A stretch of 64,000 nt of DNA from Kamptonema formosum PCC 10802 (GTDB lineage: Bacteria; Cyanobacteriota; Cyanobacteriia; Cyanobacteriales; Oscillatoriaceae). The notes below the pieces were generated by a model. The model did not search any database. It was given only the letters and a program-made list of their open reading frames with translations, and was not told the DNA's origin. This document shows positions 43,999 through 53,629 of this stretch, piece by piece; within the stretch, counting starts at the first letter, position 1; every line of letters starts with the position of its first letter. The position numbers were made by a program, and so were the translations under genes. The stretch lies in the NCBI RefSeq assembly GCF_000332335.1, contig NZ_KB235948.1:1085239-1149238 (forward strand), in the 5' to 3' direction.

Positions 43999-46737
43999 AT
44001 GACCCCTTACAGTGCATCTACACCGCCGGAACCCACCGGCAGCAAAGCCACCAACCAGCGCACCTCCCCCATCAACGACTGCAGTCTGGTCAAGGGCAAA
44101 AAGCTCTCCCCCATGTACGAACACTACGTCAAAACTAAAGAGCAGTACCCCCACGCTTTGCTGCTGTACCGAGTCGGAGATTTCTTTGAAACCTTCTTCC
44201 AAGATGCTGTCACTGTTTCCAAAGAACTAGAGCTCGTCCTCACCAGCAAGCACGCCGGCGAAGAAGTGGGGCGAGTGGCCATGACCGGCGTCCCGCACCA
44301 CGCCCTGGAGCGATACGCCGCTATGCTGGTAGAAAAGGGGTATGCCGTTGTCATCTGCGACCAAGTTGAGGACGCTTCGGAATCTCAAGGTCAAATGGTG
44401 CGGCGCGAAGTCACCCGCGTCATCACGCCGGGAACGGTCCTCGAAGAAGGCATGCTCAACGCCCGCCGCAATAACTTCCTCGCCGCCGCCGTCACCGCCG
44501 GCACCCACTGGGGTTTGGCTTATGCCGACATCTCCACCGGCGAATTCTTCACCACCTCTGGTGACAACCTCGAACACCTCACCCAGGAATTAATGCGCCT
44601 GCAACCGTCGGAAGTCCTCATCCCCACCGACGCCCCCGATATCGGCAGCTTGCTGCGCCCCGGCGAAACCTCGCAACACCTTCCCAGCTGTCTGCCGGCA
44701 CAATTTTGCTACTCCCTGCGCCCGCAAAAAGCCTTCACTCAAGTCGAAGCCCGCCAAAGACTGCTGCAGCGGTTTAAAGTGCGCTCCCTGGAAGGCATGG
44801 GCTGCGAGCACCGGCCCTTGGCTATCCGCGCCGCCGGCGGCTTGCTAGAATATCTGGAAAAAACCTTTGAGCAGCAAATCGGCGATTTATCGAAATCCCC
44901 CAATCCGGAACACGCGGCAAAATCCAAAATCCCCCTGCAGCCGGTGCGCACCTACACGATCACCGACTTCCTGATTGTAGACCCGCAAACCCGCCGCAAC
45001 CTGGAAATCACCCAAACTGTCCGCGACGGCACTTTTTATGGCTCCCTGCTGTGGGCGATTGACAAAACCAGCACCGCAATGGGCGGGCGGGCGCTGCGCC
45101 GGTGGCTGCTGCAACCCCTCCTGGATCTTAAAGGCATTCGCGCCCGACAGGACACGATTCAAGAATTAATAGAAAACACGGCGCTGCGGCAAGATATGCA
45201 GCAAATGCTGCGCCAAATTTATGATATCGAGCGGCTCGCCGGTCGCGCCGGTTCGGGGACGGCGAATGCTAAAGATTTAGTCAATTTGGCGGAGTCTCTG
45301 GTAAAATTGTCGGAACTGGCTTCTTTGGCAGCGCAGGGGAAATCGGCTTACATGAAGGCTTTACAAAATGTGCCGCCGGTGCTAGAGCAGCTGGGGCAGC
45401 ATTTGCGGGAGAATTTGGTAGATTCGCCCCCGCTGCATCTCAAGGAAGGAAATCTGATTCGCCCGGGTGTGAATCCCCAGCTGGATGAGATGCGCCGGCA
45501 AGTGGAAGATGACCGGCAGTGGATCGCTCAGCTGGAAGTCACGGAACGTGAGCGCACCGGCATCCCGACGCTTAAGGTCGGGTTTAATAAGACTTTTGGC
45601 TATTATATCAGTATCAGCCGCTCTAAAACTGAGGGGGCACCGGCAAATTATATCCGCAAGCAGACGCTGACAAATGAGGAGCGCTACATTACGCCGGAGT
45701 TGAAAGAGCGGGAGGCGCGAATTCTGACGGCGCGGGATGATTTGAACCAGATGGAGTACGATATTTTTGCTGAGTTGCGAAGAGCGGTGGGAGAGCAAGC
45801 GGAACTGATTCGCAAGGTGTCGAAGGCGGTTGCTGCTGCTGATGTGCTGTGCGGTTTTGCAGAGGTGGCGGTGCATGAGGGGTACTGCCGGCCTAATATG
45901 GTGGAAAGTCGGGAGATTACGATTATTGATGGGCGTCATCCGGTGGTGGAGCAATCTCTGCCGGCGGGTTTCTTTGTGCCGAATTCGGCGCGGTTGGGGA
46001 TGGATGTATCAAATCGCCAAGGCGCAGGGGGCGCAGGGGAGGAGGCGGGGGAAAGGCCGGATTTGATTATTTTAACAGGTCCGAATGCCAGTGGCAAGAG
46101 TTGCTATTTGCGTCAGGTGGGGCTGATTCAGCTGATGGCGCAGGTGGGGAGTTTTGTGCCGGCAACTTCGGCGGTGCTGGGGATTTGCGATCGCATTTTT
46201 ACGCGGGTGGGTGCGGTGGATGATTTGGCGACGGGTCAGTCTACGTTTATGGTGGAAATGAATGAGACGGCGAATATTTTGAATCACGCAACGCCAAAGT
46301 CTCTGGTTTTGCTGGATGAGATTGGGCGCGGGACGGCAACGTTTGACGGGCTTTCGATTGCGTGGGCGGTGGCGGAATATTTGGCGGCGGAGATTCGGGC
46401 GCGAACGATTTTTGCCACTCACTATCACGAGTTGAATGAGCTGGCTTCGATTTTGCCGAATGTGGCAAATTATCAGGTGACGGTGCGGGAGTTGCCCGAC
46501 CAAATTGTGTTTTTGCACCAAGTTCATCCGGGAGGTGCTGACCGGTCCTATGGAATTGAAGCGGGGCGTTTGGCGGGTTTGCCGGCAGTGGTGATTCAGC
46601 GGGCGCGAGAGGTGATGGGGCAGATTGAGAAGCACAGCAAAATTGCTCTGGGGCTGCGGAAAGGGGCGGGGAAAAAAGATGCCGGTAAGCGCAAGCCACC
46701 GGCAGAAGAACCGCCCGATATATTTGAACCAGAATGA
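43999..46737 (+). CDS. mutS: DNA mismatch repair protein MutS
   Basis: About 912 residues from the ATG at 43999 ([20 protein letters not shown]). The frame extends upstream only through tandem repeats. MutS recognises mismatches and small loops and uses ATP to start repair with MutL. The mismatch-binding N-terminus has the Phe-x-Glu motif ([16 protein letters not shown]). The lever and clamp domains follow, then the ATPase with Walker [18 protein letters not shown], Walker [20 protein letters not shown] and the His switch [13 protein letters not shown] Gly/Glu-rich insert ([16 protein letters not shown]) directly before Walker A is encoded by G-rich repeat-like DNA. No mutL lies nearby. Confidence 0.96.
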   Translation: MTPYSASTPPEPTGSKATNQRTSPINDCSLVKGKKLSPMYEHYVKTKEQYPHALLLYRVGDFFETFFQDAVTVSKELELVLTSKHAGEEVGRVAMTGVPHHALERYAAMLVEKGYAVVICDQVEDASESQGQMVRREVTRVITPGTVLEEGMLNARRNNFLAAAVTAGTHWGLAYADISTGEFFTTSGDNLEHLTQELMRLQPSEVLIPTDAPDIGSLLRPGETSQHLPSCLPAQFCYSLRPQKAFTQVEARQRLLQRFKVRSLEGMGCEHRPLAIRAAGGLLEYLEKTFEQQIGDLSKSPNPEHAAKSKIPLQPVRTYTITDFLIVDPQTRRNLEITQTVRDGTFYGSLLWAIDKTSTAMGGRALRRWLLQPLLDLKGIRARQDTIQELIENTALRQDMQQMLRQIYDIERLAGRAGSGTANAKDLVNLAESLVKLSELASLAAQGKSAYMKALQNVPPVLEQLGQHLRENLVDSPPLHLKEGNLIRPGVNPQLDEMRRQVEDDRQWIAQLEVTERERTGIPTLKVGFNKTFGYYISISRSKTEGAPANYIRKQTLTNEERYITPELKEREARILTARDDLNQMEYDIFAELRRAVGEQAELIRKVSKAVAAADVLCGFAEVAVHEGYCRPNMVESREITIIDGRHPVVEQSLPAGFFVPNSARLGMDVSNRQGAGGAGEEAGERPDLIILTGPNASGKSCYLRQVGLIQLMAQVGSFVPATSAVLGICDRIFTRVGAVDDLATGQSTFMVEMNETANILNHATPKSLVLLDEIGRGTATFDGLSIAWAVAEYLAAEIRARTIFATHYHELNELASILPNVANYQVTVRELPDQIVFLHQVHPGGADRSYGIEAGRLAGLPAVVIQRAREVMGQIEKHSKIALGLRKGAGKKDAGKRKPPAEEPPDIFEPE

Positions 46738-46814
46738 ATTAATTGCCGTTGCATATTCAGGGGGGTGAACCCCACCCCCCAAACCCTCTACCCCCCGTTG
46801 GCGCTCTACCCTGC

Positions 46815-46855
46815 GGGAAGCAGAGAAAGCGCGTCTATGGCGTCTTGGCGGTTCA
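46815..46855. repeat. 40 bp repeat shared with 63576-63617
   Basis: Reads GGAAGCAGAGAAAGCGCGTC, then TATGGCGTCTTGGCG; the reverse complement is nearly identical at 63576-63617. It lies directly beside MITE A copy 5. Confidence 0.75.
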
Positions 46856-46856
46856 T

Positions 46857-47020
46857 TATAGCAGCAGTCATATGGGTTAGGACAATAGGAGCTTCGGGAG
46901 CGGGGGAGCAAGGGAGGCCAGAATGTACGTTCCCTAAATGCCTACTGCTATATAGACGTAGGGCAGGCGTCCCGCCTGCCCTGAAGGTCTAATGTCCTAA
47001 TCTAAGTGGCTACTGCTGTA
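46857..47020. repeat. MITE family A, copy 5 (164 bp, composite)
   Basis: Starts TATAGCAGCAGTCATATGGG, has an inner end CCTACTGCTATATAGACG at ~46941-46958, and closes with AAGTGGCTACTGCTGTA. It is the near reverse complement of the composite copy at 17951-18114. Confidence 0.8.
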
Positions 47021-47031
47021 TTAGAACAATT

Positions 47032-47080
47032 GGGATTCAATCCAAAATCCGGACATCCAAAATCCGGGCATCCAAAATGA
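47032..47080. repeat. ATCCAAAATCC short tandem repeats
   Basis: Four loose copies of ATCCAAAATCCGGRC lie between two MITE A copies, of the same heptamer class as in the hybrid kinase gene. Confidence 0.65.
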
Positions 47081-47090
47081 TTCTACTCTT

Positions 47091-47205
47091 TATAGCAGCA
47101 GTCATATTGGTTAGGACATCAGTGACCTAGGGAAAAAGGCGTAGGGCAGGCGTTCCCTCCGTGCCCTCTTGATATAATGTCCTAACCTAAGTGCATACTG
47201 CTATA
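47091..47205. repeat. MITE family A, copy 6 (115 bp, simple)
   Basis: The cleanest copy: TATAGCAGCAGTCATATTGG followed by TTAGGACAT, and ATGTCCTAACC followed by TAAGTGCATACTGCTATA. The ends begin and finish in TA, as expected for insertion at TA by an IS630/Tc1-type transposase. Confidence 0.85.
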
Positions 47206-47239
47206 AAAGTAGAGCGAACACCAAATTAGCTATGGAGGC

Positions 47240-48130
47240 TCAACCGGCAAGCGGGGCTTCGACGCGATGCAAAAACTCGCTTAACACCTGCAAGAATTGT
47301 CCTGTTTCTTCTAGGTGGGGCATGTGCGAGCTGTTTTCAAATAGCACCCACTCTGAGCCAGAAATTCCGGAGTGAACCGTTTCCACGCAGGCGGGTGTCA
47401 CCTCATCGTAGCGCCCTGACAGCAGCAGCGCTGGCACTTGAATTTCGCACAGCCGGTCGGTGATATTCCAGTCAATTATTTTCCCTGCTCCGCGAAAATC
47501 CTGACCGGCTTTCTCGTAAGCTCGCTGCAAACACTCAGGCCAGGGGTCAAGCCGGCAAAGATAATTGTGATTGAAGACTTGCATGGCCAGTTTGTATTCC
47601 GAATCTTGAGTGGTGCCACTGGTTTCATGCTGTTGGATGGTTTCTCGCACTTCCGCAGGAAGCTCGTCCATCAGGCGGTACGCCTCAGTAACGAATTGCC
47701 TGATGCTGGCTGGAGTGTTCGCGAGAATCAGGGCGCACACCCCAGAAGCTTTGGAAAGGACGTGTTCTAGCGCCAGACAGCCGCCCCAGGACTGGCCGAA
47801 AAGGTGGGTGCGGTCGAGACCTAAGGCAGTGCGGACAAAGGCGAGTTCGTCTTTGAAATATTCAATGGAATAGATGGAAAGGTCAGTGGCTTTTTCGGAA
47901 TTGCCACACCCCAGCTGGTCATAGAAAATAACGGGTCGTCCGCCAGAAGCTAAGGACTCTATCTCGTCTGGCTTGGCTAGCGCCTCCAGAGGTTCCAAGT
48001 AATCGTGGGGAATGCCAGGACCTCCGTGAAGGCACAGCAGCGGCAGTTTCCCCGGCTGTTGCCGGTCGGGTTCTACTACACAGTACCACAGTCGGTGGCC
48101 GCGAAACTCAAGGAAGCCTTCTTTAGTCAA
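47240..48130 (-). CDS. Proline iminopeptidase-like alpha/beta hydrolase
   Basis: A 296-residue member of the proline iminopeptidase (peptidase S33) family. The oxyanion block is LLCLHGGPGIPHDYLEPLE, followed by FYDQLGCGNSEK, the nucleophile elbow LFGQSWGGCLALEH (Ser), the Asp region ALLLSGRYDEVTPACVE and the His in FENSSHMPHLEETGQF. The enzyme removes N-terminal Pro from peptides or hydrolyses related amides. No signal peptide is present, so it acts in the cytosol. It stands alone on the minus strand. The family is certain; the exact substrate is not. Confidence 0.9.
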   Translation of the reverse strand: MTKEGFLEFRGHRLWYCVVEPDRQQPGKLPLLCLHGGPGIPHDYLEPLEALAKPDEIESLASGGRPVIFYDQLGCGNSEKATDLSIYSIEYFKDELAFVRTALGLDRTHLFGQSWGGCLALEHVLSKASGVCALILANTPASIRQFVTEAYRLMDELPAEVRETIQQHETSGTTQDSEYKLAMQVFNHNYLCRLDPWPECLQRAYEKAGQDFRGAGKIIDWNITDRLCEIQVPALLLSGRYDEVTPACVETVHSGISGSEWVLFENSSHMPHLEETGQFLQVLSEFLHRVEAPLAG

Positions 48131-48529
48131 GATTTTACTCCTAGAACACGAATAGGTGAATTATTTATGGCCAGATTACAACGACTTCAAAAACTTTGAG
48201 GCATTGGAGAGTTGCCAATCCCTCAGCATTCTTGCTTCGTTTTGACTGATACAGGGAGGCAGAGCCTCAAAACAAGCATTTCTGGACAGAATCGGGCACC
48301 GAGAAAATTGCTATTTTTATATGGTATCAGAAGAAAACCGGCATCCAGCGCAAGCGACAGAGAAACAGCTGAGCCGCTGGGGACATGGCCTTATCCGTGG
48401 CTGCCAGGGGGCCGGCTTGTTTGGAGCCGGTGGGGTGTGAGCGGACTCGTGTTGCGGTGGAAAAGCCCACTATCCGTGTCTTAGATAAAATAGCATCCCA
48501 TTTTCCCCGGCTCCAGAGACGCCAGCCCC
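48131..48529. other. Intergenic region
   Basis: Lies upstream of the hydrolase gene and at the 3' side of the minus-strand kinase gene. I see no repeat or gene; the small plus-strand frames lack start signals. Confidence 0.5.
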
Positions 48530-50248
48530 CTAGTCTTTAACATTCACCGGCAGGTAGACGGTGAAGGTAGAGCCAGCACCAAACTCGCTATCGACAACAA
48601 TTTCGCCGCCCATGATCTGGCAAAAGCTGCGGCTGATGGCTAGCCCCATGCCGGTGCCGCCATACCGGCGCGTTGAGGAGGAGTCCGCTTGGGTGAAGGG
48701 CTCGAAGATGTCCCGCATTTGCTCTCTAGTCATGCCAATGCCGGTGTCGTGGATGCGGAAGCAGATCCAGGACTCGACCAAGGAGGCGGGATAGCATTTC
48801 GGACCGGCTCCAGAACTGAGGGCGCGGAAATCAGGGGTGTCGGTGCGGCTGACATCGAGGGTGATGGAGCCACATTCGGTAAACTTGTTGGCGTTGCCGA
48901 GCAAGTTTAGCAGCACTTGCCGCACTTTAACGTAATCCGCGTGCATGGTGCCGAGTTTTTTGGAGCAAGCTACCGTCAAAGTGTTGCTGTTTGGTTCGAG
49001 CAGCGGTCGGATCGTTTTGACCACATCACTCACTATCCCCTGCACCGAGAAAGATTGCAGTTCCAGTTGCATTAAGCCGGATTCAATCTTGGCAAAGTCT
49101 AGGATTTCGCTGAGAATTGCCAGCAGCTGCTTGCCGGCAAGGTGGATGGCTTGCAGGTCTTTGATAAATTCTGAATTGGCTAAACCCTGGTCTTGGACGT
49201 CGTCTTGGAGCAGTTCGCTGTAGCCGATAATGGCAGTCAAGGGCGTGCGCAACTCGTGGCTCATATTCGCCAGAAAGGAACTCCTGGCTTTGTTGGCGGC
49301 TTCAGCTGCTGCCTTAGCCCTGTACAGTTCAGTCTCCACCTCCACGCGCTCGGTGATGTCGCGGGCAAAAATGCAATTGTACTCCTTGCCTCTGATTTGC
49401 AAGTAATTAATGGTGATTTCTACGGGCACTATATGGCCATCCTTGGCGCGGTGGCGGGATTCCAGCCTCAGAGAGCCGAGTTGCTTGATTTCGTCCCAGT
49501 AATCCGCCCAGACATCGGGTGGCAAATCGGGGTTGATGTCACAGAGGTCGAGTGCGAGCAATTCGGTGCGGGAATAGCCCAGGGAGAGGCAGGCAGCATC
49601 GTTGACGTAGAAGAGCTGCGCCCGGGGCGTCACCCAGAAGACGGCATCTGCAGCCCGATCTATAGACAGCTGCACCACGTCGCACACCTGCTGTATGTGC
49701 TGGCGCTCCTGTCTCTCAGCCTCCAGCGCTTTGGCTGCCAGCTGTAACTCACCGGCGCGCGCCTCGAGCTGAGTTTGCAATTCTTGATTGGTCTGTTTGA
49801 GCGCGATTTCAGCTGTTTTGCGCTCCGTGATGTCCTCGAAATGCAGGATCAGACCGCCGGGAACACCGGCTTGTGTCTCCCACGAACGAATCTCCCACTT
49901 CACCCACAAGGATGCGCCGCCGCTTTGAGTGATATAATCTTCCTCACATCTGTCCTGTGCTCCCTCTAAACACTTCTGGCAGATTTGCCGCCACTGATCT
50001 AGAGGGCAAGCGCCGAGGGATTCTTGATTTTGCCCCACCTTCGGGCTGTCAGGCGGCAAAAATCCGTGAAACAGGGGAAAAACTTCGTAGAGAGAGCGAC
50101 CGGCTATGTCAGAGTCCCCCAAACCGCAAGCCTCCCGCCACTGGCGACTGGCTAGCAAGTAGCGCATCTGGCAATCGACCATCGCTACAGCGGCTGGGGT
50201 GTGTTCCACAAACACAGAGAGCAGCTCTGGACTGTCTGGGGCTATCAT
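48530..50248 (-). CDS. PAS-domain sensor histidine kinase
   Basis: A 572-residue soluble kinase with an N-terminal PAS (residues ~10-145), a coiled linker (~150-195), a second PAS (~200-310), then the H box [15 protein letters not shown] (His near 331). The ATPase domain follows with N box [14 protein letters not shown]1 [14 protein letters not shown] box IFEPFTQAD and G2 [12 protein letters not shown]. It lacks a receiver and a membrane segment. The signal and partner regulator are unknown; no response-regulator gene is adjacent. The ATG at 50246-50248 lies directly downstream of a short heptamer repeat tract. Confidence 0.93.
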   Translation of the reverse strand: MIAPDSPELLSVFVEHTPAAVAMVDCQMRYLLASRQWREACGLGDSDIAGRSLYEVFPLFHGFLPPDSPKVGQNQESLGACPLDQWRQICQKCLEGAQDRCEEDYITQSGGASLWVKWEIRSWETQAGVPGGLILHFEDITERKTAEIALKQTNQELQTQLEARAGELQLAAKALEAERQERQHIQQVCDVVQLSIDRAADAVFWVTPRAQLFYVNDAACLSLGYSRTELLALDLCDINPDLPPDVWADYWDEIKQLGSLRLESRHRAKDGHIVPVEITINYLQIRGKEYNCIFARDITERVEVETELYRAKAAAEAANKARSSFLANMSHELRTPLTAIIGYSELLQDDVQDQGLANSEFIKDLQAIHLAGKQLLAILSEILDFAKIESGLMQLELQSFSVQGIVSDVVKTIRPLLEPNSNTLTVACSKKLGTMHADYVKVRQVLLNLLGNANKFTECGSITLDVSRTDTPDFRALSSGAGPKCYPASLVESWICFRIHDTGIGMTREQMRDIFEPFTQADSSSTRRYGGTGMGLAISRSFCQIMGGEIVVDSEFGAGSTFTVYLPVNVKD

Positions 50249-50254
50249 CTCAGA

Positions 50255-50289
50255 TAGAGTTTAGAGTTTAGAGTTTAGATTTTAGATTG
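50255..50289. repeat. GAGTTTA heptamer repeats
   Basis: Five copies of a 7-base GAGTTTA/GATTTTA unit lie immediately upstream of the kinase start codon, where its promoter or leader would be. Confidence 0.8.
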
Positions 50290-50961
50290 GGTGTTTATAT
50301 CAACTCCGATAGTGTGACCGTAACATAAGTTCGCAGTCAGCGACGCACGGGTTTATTATCCTTCAGGCAATCGGGGCGGAAATCCTGCGCAGCCACGCCA
50401 GAGATTGCCGCACTGAACAGTTCGAGAGCCTTGGGGCCGGTCGCACGCTCGCGCTCAGGGGCAATGCCGGCGCTCGTTGCCTTCAGATGTGCGACAAAGC
50501 TGAGCGAGTGCGGGGGGAGAGGGAGAGGGGGAGAGACTTACCTGTATGAATGCAGCTTAGTATGATAGTGCCAAAGCCGTTGTGGGGAGCTGGAATTTCC
50601 AGGGAGCCGGTGGCGCGTGTCAGGAGCTGCCGGCACGACCGGCGGCTGTTGCTGGATCGCTGTCCGCTGCTCTCCCACCGACTCGGGAAATCACCCAAAT
50701 CTCCGCCTGAAGCTTTCTGATAATTTGATAGGAAATCCCCCTCCCGCGCCGAGAGTGCCACCCCCGGGCTCGTTCGTGAAAACCGGCAAGAAGGAAGACG
50801 CAAGAAAAGTGCTCCCCTGATAAAGGGAGAAGGAAAAAGGCAGAAAAGCTGTGGGGGCGGGACATGGGGTCTGTGCGCCCGACGCCCGCGCCCCCTCTCG
50901 CCTTGCTTCCTGGGGCGGTGAGTGGCTGCTCACCTCAAGCCGGTGTCGGAGCCGCCGGCAC
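50290..50961. other. Intergenic region
   Basis: A gap between the kinase and the 65-codon gene unit. Small frames on both strands lack family matches. Nothing else is visible until the promoter at 50962. Confidence 0.5.
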
Positions 50962-50990
50962 TTGACCGGGGGGGACGGTTGCGATACAAT
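50962..50990 (+). promoter_or_regulatory. Predicted promoter of the 65-codon gene
   Basis: TTGACC at 50962-50967, a 17 bp spacer and TACAAT at 50985-50990. The transcript would start near 50997 and carry a ~160-base leader. Confidence 0.55.
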
Positions 50991-51046
50991 CCGTTTCGGG
51001 CTAAGTTTGGCCCGCCGGCAGCGCTCCCGATACGTTTACATTCCTT

Positions 51047-51124
51047 AACACTCGGATGGTAAATGTTAAGCTTCATTACAAAATACGAAGCTGGGGAGAA
51101 GGTGTGGTAAATTTTACGAGTGTT
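51047..51124 (+). promoter_or_regulatory. Structured 5' leader, riboswitch-like candidate
   Basis: An outer 8 bp stem pairs AACACTCG (51047-51054) with CGAGTGTT (51117-51124), extended by TAAA (51060-51063) with TTTA (51113-51116). Inside is a 6 bp hairpin, AGCTTC (51069-51074) with GAAGCT (51087-51092). It ends ~22 bases before the AAGGAG of the downstream gene. I do not recognise it as a named riboswitch. Confidence 0.5.
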
Positions 51125-51158
51125 GGAAAATGGCTAAGAGTTAAGGAAGGAGAACACT

Positions 51159-51356
51159 TTGGCTTCGCATCTTCAATATCCCAGCTGTTCACTTCATGAA
51201 GATATCAGCGAGTACGTGGCTGAGCTTCAGCTTCACATGACTTTACACGCTCGCAAGTTGGTTCCTACGCTCACGCAGGCGGAGGACAGCCGAAAGCAGC
51301 TGTTGCAGCAGACTCAGGCTCACGCTGAAAAGCTGGTCTCGCGACAGGCTCTCTAG
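51159..51356 (+). CDS. Small 65-residue helical protein
   Basis: A TTG start at 51159 is supported by AAGGAGA five bases upstream. The product is MASHLQYPSCSLHEDISEYV, then AELQLHMTLHARKLVPTLTQ and a Gln/Lys-rich helix ending KLVSRQAL. It is charged, probably mostly helical, with one Cys and no signal. It has its own predicted promoter, a structured leader and a clear intrinsic terminator right after the stop, so it is a stand-alone transcription unit. I do not recognise the family and can suggest no function. Confidence 0.7.
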   Translation: MASHLQYPSCSLHEDISEYVAELQLHMTLHARKLVPTLTQAEDSRKQLLQQTQAHAEKLVSRQAL

Positions 51357-51398
51357 ATGGCTTCCGCTAAAATAGTTCTGAAAAGAACCCCAACCCCG

Positions 51399-51420
51399 CC
51401 CCGCAATGGTGCGGGGTTTT
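51399..51420 (+). terminator. Rho-independent terminator
   Basis: The 7 bp stem CCCCGCA/TGCGGGG (51399-51405 with 51410-51416), loop ATGG, is followed by TTTT, 43 bp after the stop of the 65-codon gene. Confidence 0.88.
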
Positions 51421-51968
51421 GAGTTTTATCCTTGTTGCGGGGTGCCGGTGGGGGATGCCGAGTGGGTAGAGTCTCCCGCCCCTATTGTGGGTGTTGCACC
51501 GGCTGGCGGTCAGTAGCGGACAGATGCCGGTAGAAGAGGAAGGATAAACACTTACCAGGCCAGCTATTTGGTGGGACAGCTGGCGGGATATCCCGCACAC
51601 AGGACGTGCAGTCGGTGGCACCGAAGTTTATGCCGACAAATCGACCCCTACCAGTTAACGGTGAGACATCTTAGAATGTCCGCGCGATTAAAGCGGCTTT
51701 GCAGTAATCTTCACCACTCCGATTTGTCCCGTGGGTTTACAATCCCCTTCCTTGGCCAGCAAGGGGGATGCTTGTTTGAGTTAGGACATCCAACACGTTA
51801 ACTCCAGGATGGGTATAACTCAAATAATTTCAATCCCTAAAGTTCACAAGCTAAATTCATAAAGTTCATAAAATTCACATGTTTGATGGAAGGGCAAAAA
51901 TTGAGTAGACATCTGCCAGAAAAGCTGCTAGATTTTTATAAAGTGGGTTTTCGCAAAGGACTAAAATT
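51421..51968. other. Intergenic region with one hairpin
   Basis: The only structure is ATCCCCTT/AAGGGGGAT at 51742-51769. Downstream, 51825-51960 is AT-rich and likely holds the promoter of the next small gene. No gene is seen. Confidence 0.5.
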
Positions 51969-52190
51969 ATGCGTCAAAGTTTTGCACGCCTTAGCTTGCT
52001 TGTTCTATCAGGAGCGCTGGCCGTTGTAGCTGTTGCACCTTCCCAAGCTGCAGGAACTGCCCAAATGAACAGCGCTCAGCCACAGCAGCAGGGACAGGAG
52101 CCGTTGCGGCAGCCGGTGCTTCTGAGCCTGAGCAAGGGTAGCAGCAGCTGTAGCAGCAGCAGCACCCCCAGCAGCAGCAGCATCTTATAA
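51969..52190 (+). CDS. Small secreted Ser-rich protein
   Basis: A 73-residue protein with AAAGGA eight bases before the ATG and a clear signal peptide (LSLLVLSGALAVVAVAPSQA, cleavage after AQA/SQA). The mature ~45 residues are Gln- and Ser-rich, ending SKGSSSCSSSSTPSSSSIL, with one Cys. The tail is encoded by AGC/CAG triplet repeats. It is convergent with the Ser/Thr kinase gene, 16 bp between stops. It has no family resemblance; it could be a wall peptide or a chance frame, but the signal and ribosome-binding site favour expression. Confidence 0.5.
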   Translation: MRQSFARLSLLVLSGALAVVAVAPSQAAGTAQMNSAQPQQQGQEPLRQPVLLSLSKGSSSCSSSSTPSSSSIL

Positions 52191-52206
52191 AAATGCCAAA
52201 ACTGGT

Positions 52207-53595
52207 TTAACGATTAGATGGGACTTTATCATCAATTTCAACGAACTGCCCCGCGATCCAACCTTCGGCTCCTGATTGGGGGAAGTAAACCTTATACCAA
52301 AGGTATCCACCCTGATCGTAGGCTTTATCTATAACTTGAATACGATCGCCGGGATAGGCAACGTGGCTGCTACGATACTCTATTCCGGGACCTGAGCGAA
52401 TGTTCTTTTCTCCTGGTTCTCCCACGATGATTGCATTGGTTAGCGTGCTATTTGGACTATCTTTAGCTGTTTGTTCTGGTGGTTGAGGTGTATCAACAGC
52501 TTCTGAAACACCAAGAAGGGGTGAATCGTAAGTAAAATTACGTAAATTTAGTGCGGTGACGGTGGCAACTGATGCTATGCCAAGTACGAGGGCAGTTTTC
52601 CTGGTTTTAGGTAAATCCTTCAGCCATCGGCTTGTCGTATTTGGCTGGCTAATTACCTTCTTCCTAGTGGGCGGCACTACCGGCAACCCAGCAGCTTTGA
52701 CCAACCCACTGTCTGCTAGGCGTTGCAAAATCGCTTGCGTACTTTGAGGACGCCCCAGGGAATTGACATCCATCATTTCATCAATCAAATCTGCCAGTAT
52801 ATCTGGAATCGATGTCACTTTGTCTCGCCAAATTAGCTGCCCGTAAATATCTTGAGGAAGCTCAGTGGGACTGACACCAGTCAGGAGATGCACAAAGGTG
52901 CGGCCCAGTGCGTAGAAATCCGACAGCGGTACAGATTGGCCCCGTTCCTGTTCGGGTGGGGTGTATCCCTTGGTAATCAACTTTGTCACCTCCCGCCCCT
53001 CGACAATTTTGGCTAAAAACGTATTTGTCACTGGTCTGACACCACCAAAGTCAATCAGCGCCAGTTGTCCATTGGGTTGCAGGATGATGTTTTCCGGCTT
53101 AATATCCCGATGGAAATAATGCTGCAGGTGCAGGTGATCCAAAATTTCCACCAGTTGCTTTAACCAGTCAGCTACTTGCTCTGCTGCGATCTCTTGATTC
53201 TCCTGACTTTCCAGCCAGTCTAGCAAGTTATGGCCCTCAATTTTTGCCATCACCAGACAGTGCAGCGGTTTGCGGCTATCTTTAGTCGGAAAGGTAAAGT
53301 ATCCATCTGCCTCTACTTTGGGAATCCCTGGATGCTCCAGCCGCTTCAAGACCTGGGCTTCCCGCTGAAAAAGGGAAACTGCCTTGGCAGAGGTTTGGTG
53401 CAGCACTTTCAAAACTTTCCGCGTGCCGCTATCATCGATTTCATAAGTTCTACCAAATCCTCCAGTGCCAATTGGTTTAATGGCCCGATAGCGATTGTTG
53501 ATTAATAAGTCTGACCCGCATTGGCGACAAATGTTTTGACCCGCATTCAGCGGGTCATCTGGCTTGGGGCAATCAGGATTGATGCAGAAACTCAT
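52207..53595 (-). CDS. Membrane Ser/Thr protein kinase with zinc ribbon and SH3 domain
   Basis: A 462-residue kinase. An N-terminal zinc ribbon (CINPDCPKPDDPLNAGQNIC, then RQCG) is typical of cyanobacterial PknB-type kinases. The kinase domain (~35-300) has the G-loop IGTGGFGRTYE, catalytic HRDIKPENIIL, DFGG as the Mg motif, and TKGYTPPEQERGQ. A single transmembrane helix (~325-345) precedes a periplasmic SH3b domain (~390-455; KNIRSGPGIEYRSSHVAYPG). The SH3 domain may sense the cell wall. It starts 34 bp after the STAND gene, so both are probably one transcript. In cyanobacteria such genes often sit beside STAND or secreted proteins; the output here is unknown. Confidence 0.93.
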   Translation of the reverse strand: MSFCINPDCPKPDDPLNAGQNICRQCGSDLLINNRYRAIKPIGTGGFGRTYEIDDSGTRKVLKVLHQTSAKAVSLFQREAQVLKRLEHPGIPKVEADGYFTFPTKDSRKPLHCLVMAKIEGHNLLDWLESQENQEIAAEQVADWLKQLVEILDHLHLQHYFHRDIKPENIILQPNGQLALIDFGGVRPVTNTFLAKIVEGREVTKLITKGYTPPEQERGQSVPLSDFYALGRTFVHLLTGVSPTELPQDIYGQLIWRDKVTSIPDILADLIDEMMDVNSLGRPQSTQAILQRLADSGLVKAAGLPVVPPTRKKVISQPNTTSRWLKDLPKTRKTALVLGIASVATVTALNLRNFTYDSPLLGVSEAVDTPQPPEQTAKDSPNSTLTNAIIVGEPGEKNIRSGPGIEYRSSHVAYPGDRIQVIDKAYDQGGYLWYKVYFPQSGAEGWIAGQFVEIDDKVPSNR

Positions 53596-53629
53596 AAAAA
53601 CAGCTCTTATTGCTTTTCCTGACAGTAGC

